The notes under the pieces are model-generated. The model did not search any database, was not told the origin of the DNA, and worked only from the letters and a program-made list of their open reading frames with translations. A stretch of 8,427 nucleotides of DNA from Chloroflexota bacterium. GTDB lineage: Bacteria > Chloroflexota > Anaerolineae > Ardenticatenales > Ardenticatenaceae. Of the stretch, positions 1 to 6,914 are shown in pieces. The stretch lies in NCBI GenBank assembly GCA_003520455.1, contig DOUV01000875.1:1-8427 (forward strand), given 5' to 3'. Within the stretch, counting starts at the first letter, position 1; the number at the start of each line of letters is the position of its first letter. The translations under genes were made by a program, and so were the position numbers.

Positions 1-100
1 GTCGGATTCAGGTGGAACGGGGCCACCGCGCGCCCGACGAACCTGAACGCGCGGTCACACGGTGCCCGGCACTCGTCTCGGCGACACCTTAACTGGCACG

Positions 101-1444
101 CTAGCGATCAGGGGCGGTCTGATCTCCTGTCAATGTATGGAGCAAGAGCGCAGCATGTTTGTGGCCAGGATCCAACGCAAGCGCGGCGCGGTACTCGGCC
201 ACTGCTTCATCGCGCTGTCCCATGAATTCGAGTGCGTCGCCGAGTGCGCTGTGGTACTCGGCGACCATCGGTGCCAACGCGACGGCACGGCGTAGTTCGA
301 CCAGCGCCGCGCCCCCGTCGCCACTCATCAGATGCGCCACGCCGGCCAGGTGGTGGGCTTCGGCTCTGTCAGGAGCGAGCAGGGTCACCTGTTGAGCCAG
401 GCGGCCAACGGTCTCGAAGTCGTGATTGCTCGCGGCGAGGCGGGCCAGCGCCAGGAGTGGGTCCGGGGCGGCCGGGGCGACCGCCCTGGCCCGTTCGAAA
501 TACTTGCGCGCGCGCCCTGGGTCACCACGTGCCAGAACCAATTCGCCGGCGGCGACCAGCGGCGCAGGATTCGCCGGCTGTGCCGCACTGGCCTCCAGTA
601 GCAGCGCCTCAGCCTCGGGCGTCCGATTCATCGCCGCCAACAGGCGGGCCAGTTCAATAAAGGGGACGCTGTCACTCGAGCGGTAGACGAAAGGGAGCAA
701 CGCCCGGTAGGCCGCCTCCGCTTCCTCCACGCGGCCCTGGCTCCAGGCAAGCCGTGCCCTTGCCAGCGGGATGGCCAGGGGCGGCTCCGCTGGCGGGGGC
801 AGTGCCAGCCCGCGTTGGAAAGCCTCCGCGGATTGCGCCGTCTGGCCGAGCGCCCAGTAGACCTCGCCCAGTGCGAGCCAACTGCCACCGGTCTCCGGTG
901 CTACCGCCACAGCCGTCTGGCTGAATTGAAGCGCCTGCCCCAGATTCCCGGCGAGAAGTGCTCGCCGGGCCTGATTGGCGAAGTAGGAACCGGCCCTCGC
1001 TGCCTGCCAGTCGGCCAGTGCGCCGGTCTCATCACCCAGGCGGGCACGCATTCGGCCGCGCCAAAAATGCGCCAGGCGGTCGCTCGGATCGCGCGCCAGC
1101 AACTGGTCGAAGGCGCCAATGGCCGCCTCCGGGTCGCCGGCACTCAGCAGGAGGCCGGTCCAGCGCGCCGGGCCGGTCAATCCAGGAGCCAGGGCTGCGG
1201 CCCGGCTCAAGAACGCACGGGCTGTTCGCATCTCTGCCGCGGAGACAGGCCTCCCGCCCGAGCGCACCAGCAGGGCGAGTGCCGAGCGCGCGCCGACATT
1301 CTGAAAGAGTGCCGGCAACGTTGCGTAGAGCAGGAGTGCGAGCGCGAGCAGCGACCCGGCCAGGCTGGCGAAGCGGTGGTGCTTCACCCAGGCCTGAACC
1401 GGCGTGAGACGCAGTTTGATGTACCGGTCCTTCGCAGTGTCCAT
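101..1444 (-). CDS. Membrane-anchored TPR-repeat protein
   Basis: Protein of 447 residues. The N-terminus is basic (KDR, KLR, KHHR) and is followed by one hydrophobic segment at about residues 25-47, so a signal anchor with the rest outside the cytoplasm is likely by the positive-inside rule. The remainder is Ala/Leu-rich helical repeats of TPR type. The clearest units are near the C-terminus (patterns such as AEAHHLAGVAHLMSGDGGAA and AEYHSALGDALEFMGQRDEA, each closing with an ALAP or ALDP turn). I estimate eight or nine units. No catalytic domain is seen. TPR arrays usually serve as protein-binding scaffolds; the partner is unknown. Start: GTG (1447) and ATG (1444) are adjacent and neither has a strong ribosome binding site, so ATG was chosen. 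It is the last of three minus-strand genes, 152 bases after the metallo-hydrolase, so it may or may not share its transcript. Bases 1-100 beyond its stop hold nothing I recognise. Confidence 0.88.
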   Translation of the reverse strand: MDTAKDRYIKLRLTPVQAWVKHHRFASLAGSLLALALLLYATLPALFQNVGARSALALLVRSGGRPVSAAEMRTARAFLSRAAALAPGLTGPARWTGLLLSAGDPEAAIGAFDQLLARDPSDRLAHFWRGRMRARLGDETGALADWQAARAGSYFANQARRALLAGNLGQALQFSQTAVAVAPETGGSWLALGEVYWALGQTAQSAEAFQRGLALPPPAEPPLAIPLARARLAWSQGRVEEAEAAYRALLPFVYRSSDSVPFIELARLLAAMNRTPEAEALLLEASAAQPANPAPLVAAGELVLARGDPGRARKYFERARAVAPAAPDPLLALARLAASNHDFETVGRLAQQVTLLAPDRAEAHHLAGVAHLMSGDGGAALVELRRAVALAPMVAEYHSALGDALEFMGQRDEAVAEYRAALALDPGHKHAALLLHTLTGDQTAPDR

Positions 1445-1447
1445 CAC

Positions 1448-1596
1448 GGAGTATCAAAGCGTACCGAACTCAGAAAACGAGCACGGGGCCTCCAGGCCGA
1501 GTCCGGCAGCCGTGCACTCTCGGGTTTCAAGCAACGCGAATCATCACCCGTTGGAGGGACGTTTCCTCCACGGCATGGACGGATCAACCCGACTCG
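1448..1596. other. Short intergenic gap between hydrolase and TPR genes
   Basis: No gene is seen. Two weak inverted repeats are present. TGGAGG (1552-1557) pairs with CCTCCA (1565-1570). CTCGCT (1593-1598) pairs with AGCGAG (1604-1609) across the stop of the metallo-hydrolase. Neither is followed by a T-run, so calling either a terminator would be a guess. No convincing promoter for the TPR gene was found. Confidence 0.4.
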
Positions 1597-2298
1597 CTAT
1601 AAGAGCGAGGCAGCAAGGTGGCGAACCGAGCGAGCGGCGGCGTGGGTGATGGGCGGCCCGTGTCCGAAGGCTGCGATCTCGAAGTCGTGGGCCGCGAGCC
1701 GGGCGATGGAGGCGCGAGCCGCCGCCCTATCGGGAGTGAAGAGCGCCAGGGGCGGCACGAGCCGACCGGCAAGATGTAAGACCGTATCGCCGGTGAGAAC
1801 CACACCGGCGGTGCCATCGAGAAAGGCGCACTGGTCGGGCGTGTGGCCCGGCGTGTGGATGACCCGCCAGCCGGGTGCAAAGGGTAACTCGTCGCCATCC
1901 TCAAAGGTCCCGCTGGGCTCTACGGGGCGATACGGGAGCACGCGGCGGTAGAAAGCGGCGATGCGAGCGCCGAGCGCGCCGGGGAAGGCATCCGGGCTCA
2001 AACCCTCGCGGAGCGTTCGCTCGCCCGCCGTATGGACCCAGACGGCCGCTCCGGTTGCCAACGCGAGCGCGTCGAGGGCCCCGACGTGATCGGGGTGGGT
2101 GTGCGTGATGACGATGAAGCGCAGCAGCTCGCCCGGGCCCATCAACGCGCGGGCATGGCGCAAGAGAGCGCCAGCGTGAAACGGCAAGCCGGTATCGACC
2201 AGCATCCATCCATCGCGCAGGCGCACGAAGTAGCAGTTGATGAAGGCCGGAAGCGCCAACCAGTAGGCATTGGCGGTAAGGGCACGTGGCACAGCCAT
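1597..2298 (-). CDS. Metallo-beta-lactamase-fold hydrolase
   Basis: Complete protein of 233 residues, a normal length for a single-domain MBL-fold enzyme. All metal ligands of the family are visible: the HxHxDH motif as THTHPDH (His66, His68, Asp70, His71), His152 in TPGHTPDQ, Asp171 in LTGDTVL and His213 in FGHGPP. An early LVDTG motif (Asp35) is also typical. A two-metal (usually zinc) hydrolase is expected. The substrate cannot be read from sequence; glyoxalase II-like thioesterases, lactonases and related enzymes share these motifs. There is no signal peptide, so it should be cytoplasmic. The ATG at 2298 is supported by AAAGGTG (minus strand, 2304-2310) five bases upstream. It lies downstream of FabF1 on the same strand but is separated by 433 bases with repeats, so a functional link to lipid synthesis is only a possibility. 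Confidence 0.93.
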   Translation of the reverse strand: MAVPRALTANAYWLALPAFINCYFVRLRDGWMLVDTGLPFHAGALLRHARALMGPGELLRFIVITHTHPDHVGALDALALATGAAVWVHTAGERTLREGLSPDAFPGALGARIAAFYRRVLPYRPVEPSGTFEDGDELPFAPGWRVIHTPGHTPDQCAFLDGTAGVVLTGDTVLHLAGRLVPPLALFTPDRAAARASIARLAAHDFEIAAFGHGPPITHAAARSVRHLAASLL

Positions 2299-2731
2299 GA
2301 AAGCACCTTTCGAGGCAGGGACGGTGGTGGTGGTGAATGTCGGTAGGTTTCAAGTTGAAGGTTCGCCAGTGCGGTCGGGCGCCTCGTGACCTGCACTTTG
2401 CGGAGACGCCCTCGGGGGAAACGCCCGGTGTAGAGACGGCCCGGTGGGGCGTCAGGCGCGGAGGGGCGGAGACGGCCCACCGGGCCGTCTCTACAGGGGG
2501 GGCAGGCGGGGCGTCTGTGCAGGGGCGTGAGGGTGGGAGGTTCGGTGTCCCGTTGAATCTCGGGAGACAACCGGGGCGATGTGGGTTAGGGCTGTCGAAC
2601 GCGGTGACCAAGGCGGGGTCTCTCATCTGCGTGTCCTCTGGGAGGGGGAAACCGGGCGTCCCCTCGGGCGAGTTTCTATGGAGAGGCATCGAGTTGGTCC
2701 ATGGTTCCCCTTGCCTTTGTCGCCTTCTGAC
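2299..2731. other. Repeat-bearing intergenic region
   Basis: This 433-base stretch has no believable gene. It carries the palindromic repeat annotated separately (2429-2495) and several decayed relatives. GGGGGAAAC occurs at 2414-2422 and 2644-2652. GAGGGG (2642-2647) can pair with CCCCTC (2660-2665), forming a stem downstream of the FabF1 stop on the minus strand; it lacks a T-run. GTCTGTGCAGGGG near 2513-2525 resembles GTCTCTACAGGGG at the right end of the main repeat. A promoter for the metallo-hydrolase probably lies in this region, but I could not identify one. Confidence 0.6.
2429..2495. repeat. Perfect 20-bp inverted repeat with nested hairpin
   Basis: The left arm at 2429-2448 (begins TGTAGAGACGGCCC) is the exact reverse complement of the right arm at 2476-2495 (ends GGGCCGTCTCTACA), with a 27-base spacer. 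The right side also folds on itself: GAGACGGCCC (2469-2478), loop ACC, GGGCCGTCTC (2482-2491). GAGACGGCCC therefore occurs three times, twice direct and once inverted, in about 60 bases. There is no open reading frame for a transposase, so this is a non-autonomous palindromic element or repeat remnant, not an insertion sequence. Similar GTAGAGAC-type intergenic repeats are, as far as I recall, common in Chloroflexota; this was not tested here. Confidence 0.85.
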
Positions 2732-3997
2732 CTATGGTTGGTAGCGGCGGACCACCAGGCTGGCATTTTGACCGCCGAAGCCGAAGGCGTTACTCATCGC
2801 AACATCCACGGTGGCCCGGCGCGCCTGACCGGGGACAAAGTCGAGGTCACATTGCGAGTCGGGCGACTCAAGGTTAATGGTTGGTGGGATGAGGCCAGTT
2901 TGAATTGCCTTGAGGTTTGCCACCACGCTGACCGAACCGGCCGCGCCGAGGGTGTGGCCAATCATGCTCTTGATCGAACTGACCGGCACGCCGTAGGCAG
3001 ACTCGCCGAAGACGCGCTTGATGGCCATGGTTTCTGAGAGATCATTGAGCGGCGTGGCCGTGCCGTGGGCTGAGATCCAGTCCACCTTAGACGGCGTGAC
3101 ACCAGCTTCCTCCAGGGCCAGCCGCATCGCGCGCGCGGCCCCGTCGCCCTGCGGGTCGGGGGCGATGAGGTGGTAGGCATCTTCGCTGACACCATAACCG
3201 ACCACCTCGCCATAGATTTGGGCGCCGCGTGCCAGGGCGTGGTCCTCACGCTCCAGGATCACGACTGCCGCGCCCTCGCCCATGACCGTTCCGTCTCGGT
3301 TCTTGTCGAAAGGGCGACAGGCGCCCTCAGGGTCCTCATTCCGAGTGCTCAGCGCCTGGATGCGCCAGAAGGCGGCGATGGCCAGCGGCGTCAGGATGCT
3401 CTCGGTCGAGCCAGCGACCATGACATCGGCCTCGCCGCGCCGGATGCGGCGCATGGCGTCGCCAATCGCGTAGATTCCTGTGGCGCAGGCGGCCACGGGC
3501 GCCCCAGATGGTCCTTTCGCCCCGTACTGGATGGCAACCTGGCAGGCAGCCATGTTGATCAGGACCGTCGGCACGACGGTCGGCACGATCCGGCGCGGCC
3601 CGCGCTCGCGCAGCATCTCGTATTGCTCCTCAATTCCCTGCAAATCTCCAACGGCATTGCCCATCTCGACACCGACCCGCTCCGGGTTCTCTCGATTCAG
3701 ATCGAGTCCGGCGTGGTCAATGGCCTCCTTTGTCGCGACCATCGCAAACTGGGTAAAGCGTGCCATCCGCTTGACGTCGCGCCGATCAAAGTGGTTTTCA
3801 GGGGTGAAATCGTGAATGTACCCGCCGATCTTGACCGGGAAGTCGGTGGTATCGAAATGAGTCAGGTGACTCACCCCGGATCGTCCGGCGACCAGGCCCG
3901 CCCATAGGGCTTCAACCCCCACGCCAAGGGGTGTCACGGCTCCCATCCCGGTTACAAGCACACGGAGCGGCCGGCCATTCTGACTTCGCTCCAACAT
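2732..3997 (-). CDS. fabF: Beta-ketoacyl-ACP synthase II (FabF paralogue 1)
   Basis: Thiolase-fold condensing enzyme of 421 residues, close to the usual 410-420. It condenses malonyl-ACP with a growing acyl-ACP in the cytoplasm. The catalytic set is intact: Cys171 in AACATG, His311 in AHGTATPLND, and Lys343 and His348 in KSMIGH. The C-terminal loop reads NAFGFGGQNA, keeping the gating Phe (Phe407) that corresponds to Phe400 of E. coli FabF. The pocket motif is GNAVGDL where E. coli has GSGIGGL, so this copy is not a textbook FabF there. Start: ATG at 3997 follows GGAAGGAG six bases upstream. An in-frame ATG at 4054 would add 19 residues but has no clear binding site and sits almost on the predicted transcription start, so it was rejected. 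The gene is divergent from a second fabF. The symbol reflects family; which paralogue performs the main elongation is unknown. Confidence 0.95.
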   Translation of the reverse strand: MLERSQNGRPLRVLVTGMGAVTPLGVGVEALWAGLVAGRSGVSHLTHFDTTDFPVKIGGYIHDFTPENHFDRRDVKRMARFTQFAMVATKEAIDHAGLDLNRENPERVGVEMGNAVGDLQGIEEQYEMLRERGPRRIVPTVVPTVLINMAACQVAIQYGAKGPSGAPVAACATGIYAIGDAMRRIRRGEADVMVAGSTESILTPLAIAAFWRIQALSTRNEDPEGACRPFDKNRDGTVMGEGAAVVILEREDHALARGAQIYGEVVGYGVSEDAYHLIAPDPQGDGAARAMRLALEEAGVTPSKVDWISAHGTATPLNDLSETMAIKRVFGESAYGVPVSSIKSMIGHTLGAAGSVSVVANLKAIQTGLIPPTINLESPDSQCDLDFVPGQARRATVDVAMSNAFGFGGQNASLVVRRYQP

Positions 3998-4003
3998 GAG
4001 GTG

Positions 4004-4011
4004 CTCCTTCC
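4004..4011 (-). promoter_or_regulatory. Ribosome binding site deciding the FabF1 start
   Basis: GGAAGGAG on the minus strand ends six bases before the ATG at 3997. This strong site selects the shorter FabF1 protein over the in-frame ATG at 4054. Confidence 0.8.
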
Positions 4012-4063
4012 CCACACTCTGGACATTCAGCGTATTGGTAACCCGCAGATTCACGCGGCAGCA

Positions 4064-4072
4064 ATTATAACA
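4064..4072 (-). promoter_or_regulatory. Extended -10 promoter element for FabF1
   Basis: The minus strand reads TGTTATAAT, a perfect TATAAT with the TGn extension. It would start transcription near 4057, leaving a leader of about 60 bases before the ATG at 3997. No good -35 hexamer is seen at normal spacing, which is tolerated in extended -10 promoters. Assignment is by consensus only. Confidence 0.5.
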
Positions 4073-4088
4073 CCCATGCGATTTTCAG

Positions 4089-4103
4089 GATACGGGGCGT
4101 ATC
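4089..4103. promoter_or_regulatory. Palindrome, candidate shared operator of the divergent fabF genes
   Basis: GATACGGGGCGTATC has perfect 6-base arms around GGG. It lies almost midway between the two -10-like elements (4064-4069 minus, 4125-4130 plus), and touches the expected -35 position of both promoters. A dimeric regulator bound here could affect both genes. No matching regulator is encoded in the window, and the protein involved is unknown. Confidence 0.4.
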
Positions 4104-4124
4104 TTTTCCGCCAACCTGGTGTTG

Positions 4125-4130
4125 TATAAA
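4125..4130 (+). promoter_or_regulatory. Possible -10 element for FabF2
   Basis: TATAAA lies 36 bases before the GTG start at 4167, implying a leader of roughly 30 bases. The sequence at the -35 position (around 4102-4107, TCTTTT) is poor. The element falls inside the longer reading frame that would begin at 4119, which argues for the GTG start. Confidence 0.35.
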
Positions 4131-4150
4131 GCGTCAGAACTTCAGTGCAA

Positions 4151-4158
4151 GAGGAGGT
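4151..4158 (+). promoter_or_regulatory. Ribosome binding site deciding the FabF2 start
   Basis: GAGGAGGT is close to the ideal anti-16S match and lies eight bases before GTG at 4167. It supports GTG over an upstream in-frame start at 4119. Confidence 0.8.
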
Positions 4159-4166
4159 CCAGAGCT

Positions 4167-5420
4167 GTGAGCCGGAACGGGCTTCGTCCCCGAGTGGTCG
4201 TTACGGGTCTCGGCGCGGTTACCCCAGTGGGCAATACCATCGCTGCGATGTGGGAGAATCTCATCAATGGACGGAGCGGGATCGCGCGCATTACGCGCTT
4301 CGACCCGAGTCCCTTCGAGACCCAAATCGCAGGCGAGGTCAAGGGCTTCCACGCGGAAGAGTTCATGGATCGACGCGAAGTACGCCGGAGCGACCGCTAT
4401 CTCCACTACGTCGTCGCGGCCACAGCCGAGGCAATCGCCAATGCCGGGCTGGATTTCAAGCGCGAGCGCCCGGAGCGGGTCGGCGTGCTGATCGGGAGTG
4501 CTATCGGCGGCGTCGAGACGCTCCTTGAAAATTATGACAAGATGAAGGAGCGCGGTCCTCACCGGGTCAGTCCCTTCTTCTTACCGGCGATGATCGCCGA
4601 CACGGCTGGGGCGCAAATTGCCATCGACTATGGTCTTGAAGGCCCGAGCTACGCCCCGATCAGTGCTTGTGCTACCGGTGCCAATGCGATCGGGGAGGGG
4701 ACGGAGATGATCCGGCGCGGGGCCGCCGATATTGTGATTGCCGGCGGCAGCGAGGCCGGCATCGTTTCGATCGCGTTTGCCGGCTTCAATGTTATGAAGG
4801 CGATCAGCACGCGGAACGATGACCCGGCCACCGCCTGCCGCCCTTTCGATGCCACTCGGGACGGCTTTGTGATCGCGGAGGGCTGCGGCATCGTCATTTT
4901 AGAGAGCGAGGAGCATGCGCGCGCCCGCGGCGCACGGGTCTACGCCGAGCTGGCCGGCTACGGCACGACGGTGGACGGCTTCCACCTGGCGGCACCCCCC
5001 GAGGGCGGCCGGGGGATGCAGAACGCGACGCGGCTGGCTCTGACCGACGCCCAGGCCATGCCCCACGACGTTCACTACATCAACGCGCATGGCACCGGGA
5101 CGGAACTCAACGACGTGACGGAAACAGAAGCCATCAAGGGCGTCTTTGGCGAAGCGGCCTACGATCTGGCCATCAGCAGCACGAAGAGCATGACCGGCCA
5201 CATGCTGGGCGCGGCCGGGGCGGTCGAAGCGATCATCTGCATCAAAGCCATCGAGACCGGAATCGTTCCCCCTACAATTAACCTCCACACGCCCGACCCG
5301 CGCTGCGACCTCGATTACGTCCCGAATGAGGCGCGGGAGATGCGGGTTGATCTGGCCGCCTCGAATTCGATGGGTCTCGGCGGCCACAATGCCTGTGTCG
5401 TCGTCCGGCGCTCGACGTGA
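4167..5420 (+). CDS. fabF: Beta-ketoacyl-ACP synthase II (FabF paralogue 2)
   Basis: Condensing enzyme of 417 residues starting at GTG. The catalytic residues are Cys168 in SACATGANAIG, His308 in AHGTGTELND, and Lys340 and His345 in KSMTGH, with the same spacing as E. coli FabF (163, 303, 335, 340). The pocket motif GSAIGGV keeps the Ile typical of KAS II. The odd feature is the C-terminal gating loop: it reads NSMGLGGHNA, with Leu404 where E. coli FabF has the gatekeeper Phe400 and Met402 in place of the preceding Phe. This should alter how acyl-enzyme formation is coupled to malonyl-ACP binding, or chain selectivity; that is inference from FabF enzymology. The enzyme is expected in the cytoplasm, acting in fatty acid elongation with an ACP encoded elsewhere. 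FabH follows 244 bases downstream on the same strand. A specialised role (secondary lipid or polyketide) cannot be excluded. Confidence 0.95.
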   Translation: MSRNGLRPRVVVTGLGAVTPVGNTIAAMWENLINGRSGIARITRFDPSPFETQIAGEVKGFHAEEFMDRREVRRSDRYLHYVVAATAEAIANAGLDFKRERPERVGVLIGSAIGGVETLLENYDKMKERGPHRVSPFFLPAMIADTAGAQIAIDYGLEGPSYAPISACATGANAIGEGTEMIRRGAADIVIAGGSEAGIVSIAFAGFNVMKAISTRNDDPATACRPFDATRDGFVIAEGCGIVILESEEHARARGARVYAELAGYGTTVDGFHLAAPPEGGRGMQNATRLALTDAQAMPHDVHYINAHGTGTELNDVTETEAIKGVFGEAAYDLAISSTKSMTGHMLGAAGAVEAIICIKAIETGIVPPTINLHTPDPRCDLDYVPNEAREMRVDLAASNSMGLGGHNACVVVRRST

Positions 5421-5664
5421 GTGAAGACGAGAACAGCGGTCAAGTCGTCGCCGGAGGCGCGTGATCGGAGAGTTCGGGAGTCTCCCGAGAGTTCGGACGT
5501 CTGACGCCTTGACCGGCGCTCTCGCGCTGTGTGGTGTGGTGGCCAGGACTCATCAGACGGCTCAGGTGGGGGTGAATTGTTGGCGCTGCCGCAAGGGTGT
5601 TCAAGTGCTGAACACGCAACGAGTCAGTGACCACTGACGACTGATCCTGGGTAGGAGGTTAGCA
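5421..5664. other. Gap upstream of fabH with three short palindromes
   Basis: No gene and no good -35/-10 pair is seen in these 244 bases. First, CGGGAGTCTCCCG (5475-5487) is a perfect palindrome around one base, overlapped by two direct copies of GAGAGTTCGG (5468-5477 and 5487-5496). Second, GTGTTCA (5597-5603) pairs with TGAACAC (5609-5615). Third, GTCAGTGACCACTGAC (5623-5638) has 7-base arms and ends 26 bases before the fabH ATG. The first may help end the FabF2 message, though no T-run follows. The other two are placed where an operator or leader structure for fabH could lie. Confidence 0.55.
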
Positions 5665-6816
5665 ATGCGCTCTGCGCACATTCGCGGATGGGGCAAATTC
5701 GTACCACCCCAGGTGATGACCAACCAAGACCTGGCCCGGTTTGTGGAAACCGATGACGAGTGGATTCGAACCCGAACCGGGATTGCCGAGCGACGTGTGG
5801 CCGGTAAAACCGATACAACCCTGACGATGGCCGTCAAAGCAGCTCGTGAAGCCCTGCGTGTCGCCGATTTCGACTCGACTCAGGTCGAATTGGTCATTGT
5901 CGCCACCGCCACGCCCGACCGCGTCTTTCCAGCGACGGCTTGCATGGTACAAGACGAGCTGGGCGCCGAGCATGCGGCTGCGTTTGACCTCAGCGCCGGG
6001 TGCAGCGGCTTCGTCTATGCCCTGAGCGTCGCCAGCACGATGCTCAAAGCCGGTGCCGCCAACAATGCGCTGGTCATCGGCTCCGATGCGTTGACCCACA
6101 TCCTCGACTGGACCGACCGGAACACGTGTGTGCTCTTCGGAGATGGCGCGGGCGCCTTCCTGCTGCAGGCGACCGAGGAACCCGGCGGCATTCTTTCCTT
6201 CGAGCTCGGCTCAGATGGGTCAGGTGGCGATCTCCTCACCGGCCCCATGGTCGGCAACACCTACGAACCGGCCGTCGGCGCCAACCTGAGCCACGATTTT
6301 ATTTTCATGAATGGTCGAGCCGTGTTCCGCTTCGCCACGCGTATCATGGCGCTGGCCGCCGAGCGCACGATTCAGAAGGCCGGCCTCACGAGCGACGACA
6401 TCGACCTCTTCATCCCCCACCAGGCCAACGTCCGCATCATCGAGGCCGCCGCCCGGCATCTGAAGCTGCCAATGGAGAAGGTCTACGTCAATATCCACCG
6501 CTACGGCAATACCTCTGCGGCGAGCATTCCAGTCGCCTGTTGTGAGGCTGTCGAAGAGGGGCGACTTCATCCGGGCGATCGTATCGTCATGGTCGGCTTC
6601 GGTGCTGGGCTGACGTGGGGTGCGGTGACAGTCCAATGGGAGCCGATGCCCAAGCAGCTCCAACCGCGCGAGGTTCGGGTCGCTCGCCGCTGGCTGCGTC
6701 ACCAGAAGGCTCGGGCCACGCACCTGCGCCACAAGCTCGGCCACCGGGCTGGCGAGGTCGTCGATACGGGTACAGCCGTCATCGAGAAGCAACGCAAGCG
6801 GCACGGCGAGAGATAA
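5665..6816 (+). CDS. fabH: Beta-ketoacyl-ACP synthase III with basic C-terminal extension
   Basis: Initiating condensing enzyme of type II fatty acid synthesis: it joins an acyl-CoA primer to malonyl-ACP in the cytoplasm. The N-terminus has the KAS III motifs DEWIRTRTGI and ERR. The catalytic triad is Cys113 in SAGCSGF, His252 in PHQAN and Asn282 in GNTSAASIPV, close to Cys112/His244/Asn274 of E. coli. The usual end of the fold, GFGAGLTWGAVTVQW, is reached at Trp325, matching the normal length of about 320-330. A further 58 residues follow, rich in Arg, Lys and His (for example RRWLRHQKARATHLRHK). The tail resembles no domain I know; a basic helix touching membrane, ACP or nucleic acid is possible. 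A frameshift past the true end is an alternative, but no other frame continues a FabH sequence. AGGAGG (5653-5658) six bases before ATG fixes the start. The gene converges on a histidine kinase. Confidence 0.95.
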   Translation: MRSAHIRGWGKFVPPQVMTNQDLARFVETDDEWIRTRTGIAERRVAGKTDTTLTMAVKAAREALRVADFDSTQVELVIVATATPDRVFPATACMVQDELGAEHAAAFDLSAGCSGFVYALSVASTMLKAGAANNALVIGSDALTHILDWTDRNTCVLFGDGAGAFLLQATEEPGGILSFELGSDGSGGDLLTGPMVGNTYEPAVGANLSHDFIFMNGRAVFRFATRIMALAAERTIQKAGLTSDDIDLFIPHQANVRIIEAAARHLKLPMEKVYVNIHRYGNTSAASIPVACCEAVEEGRLHPGDRIVMVGFGAGLTWGAVTVQWEPMPKQLQPREVRVARRWLRHQKARATHLRHKLGHRAGEVVDTGTAVIEKQRKRHGER

Positions 6817-6914
6817 ACCGAGTCGCAGCTCGAACCGATCTGGGCGCGTTCCTTCGCGGGGCTCAGCAGCAGGTTCAGCCGATTCAGCATCCCAGTTGCC
6901 AGAGGGAACATTGG

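Noticed and set aside
1..100. Terminator or gene start beyond the TPR stop
   Set aside because: Only trivial short palindromes (such as GTGCCCGGCAC) are seen, with no usable loop or T-run, and no frame with a binding site.
815..1951. Long plus-strand open frame of 378 codons
   Set aside because: It lies antisense to the TPR and metallo-hydrolase genes, spans the gap between them, is low in hydrophobic order and shows no known motif. High GC makes such shadow frames common.
2429..2495. CRISPR array
   Set aside because: There are only two direct copies of a 10-base unit plus one inverted copy, with no regular spacers. The pattern is a palindromic repeat.
2337..2744. Plus-strand open frame across the repeat region
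   Set aside because: Its translation consists largely of repeat-derived Gly/Arg-rich sequence, and it has no clear start signal.
4119..4166. Upstream in-frame start for FabF2
   Set aside because: The added residues contain the -10-like element and the ribosome binding site of the GTG start, and are not part of the KAS fold.
5509..5537. Promoter for fabH using TTGACC at 5509-5514
   Set aside because: The position 17 bases downstream reads TGGTGT, which is not a -10 element, so the match to a -35 box is probably chance.
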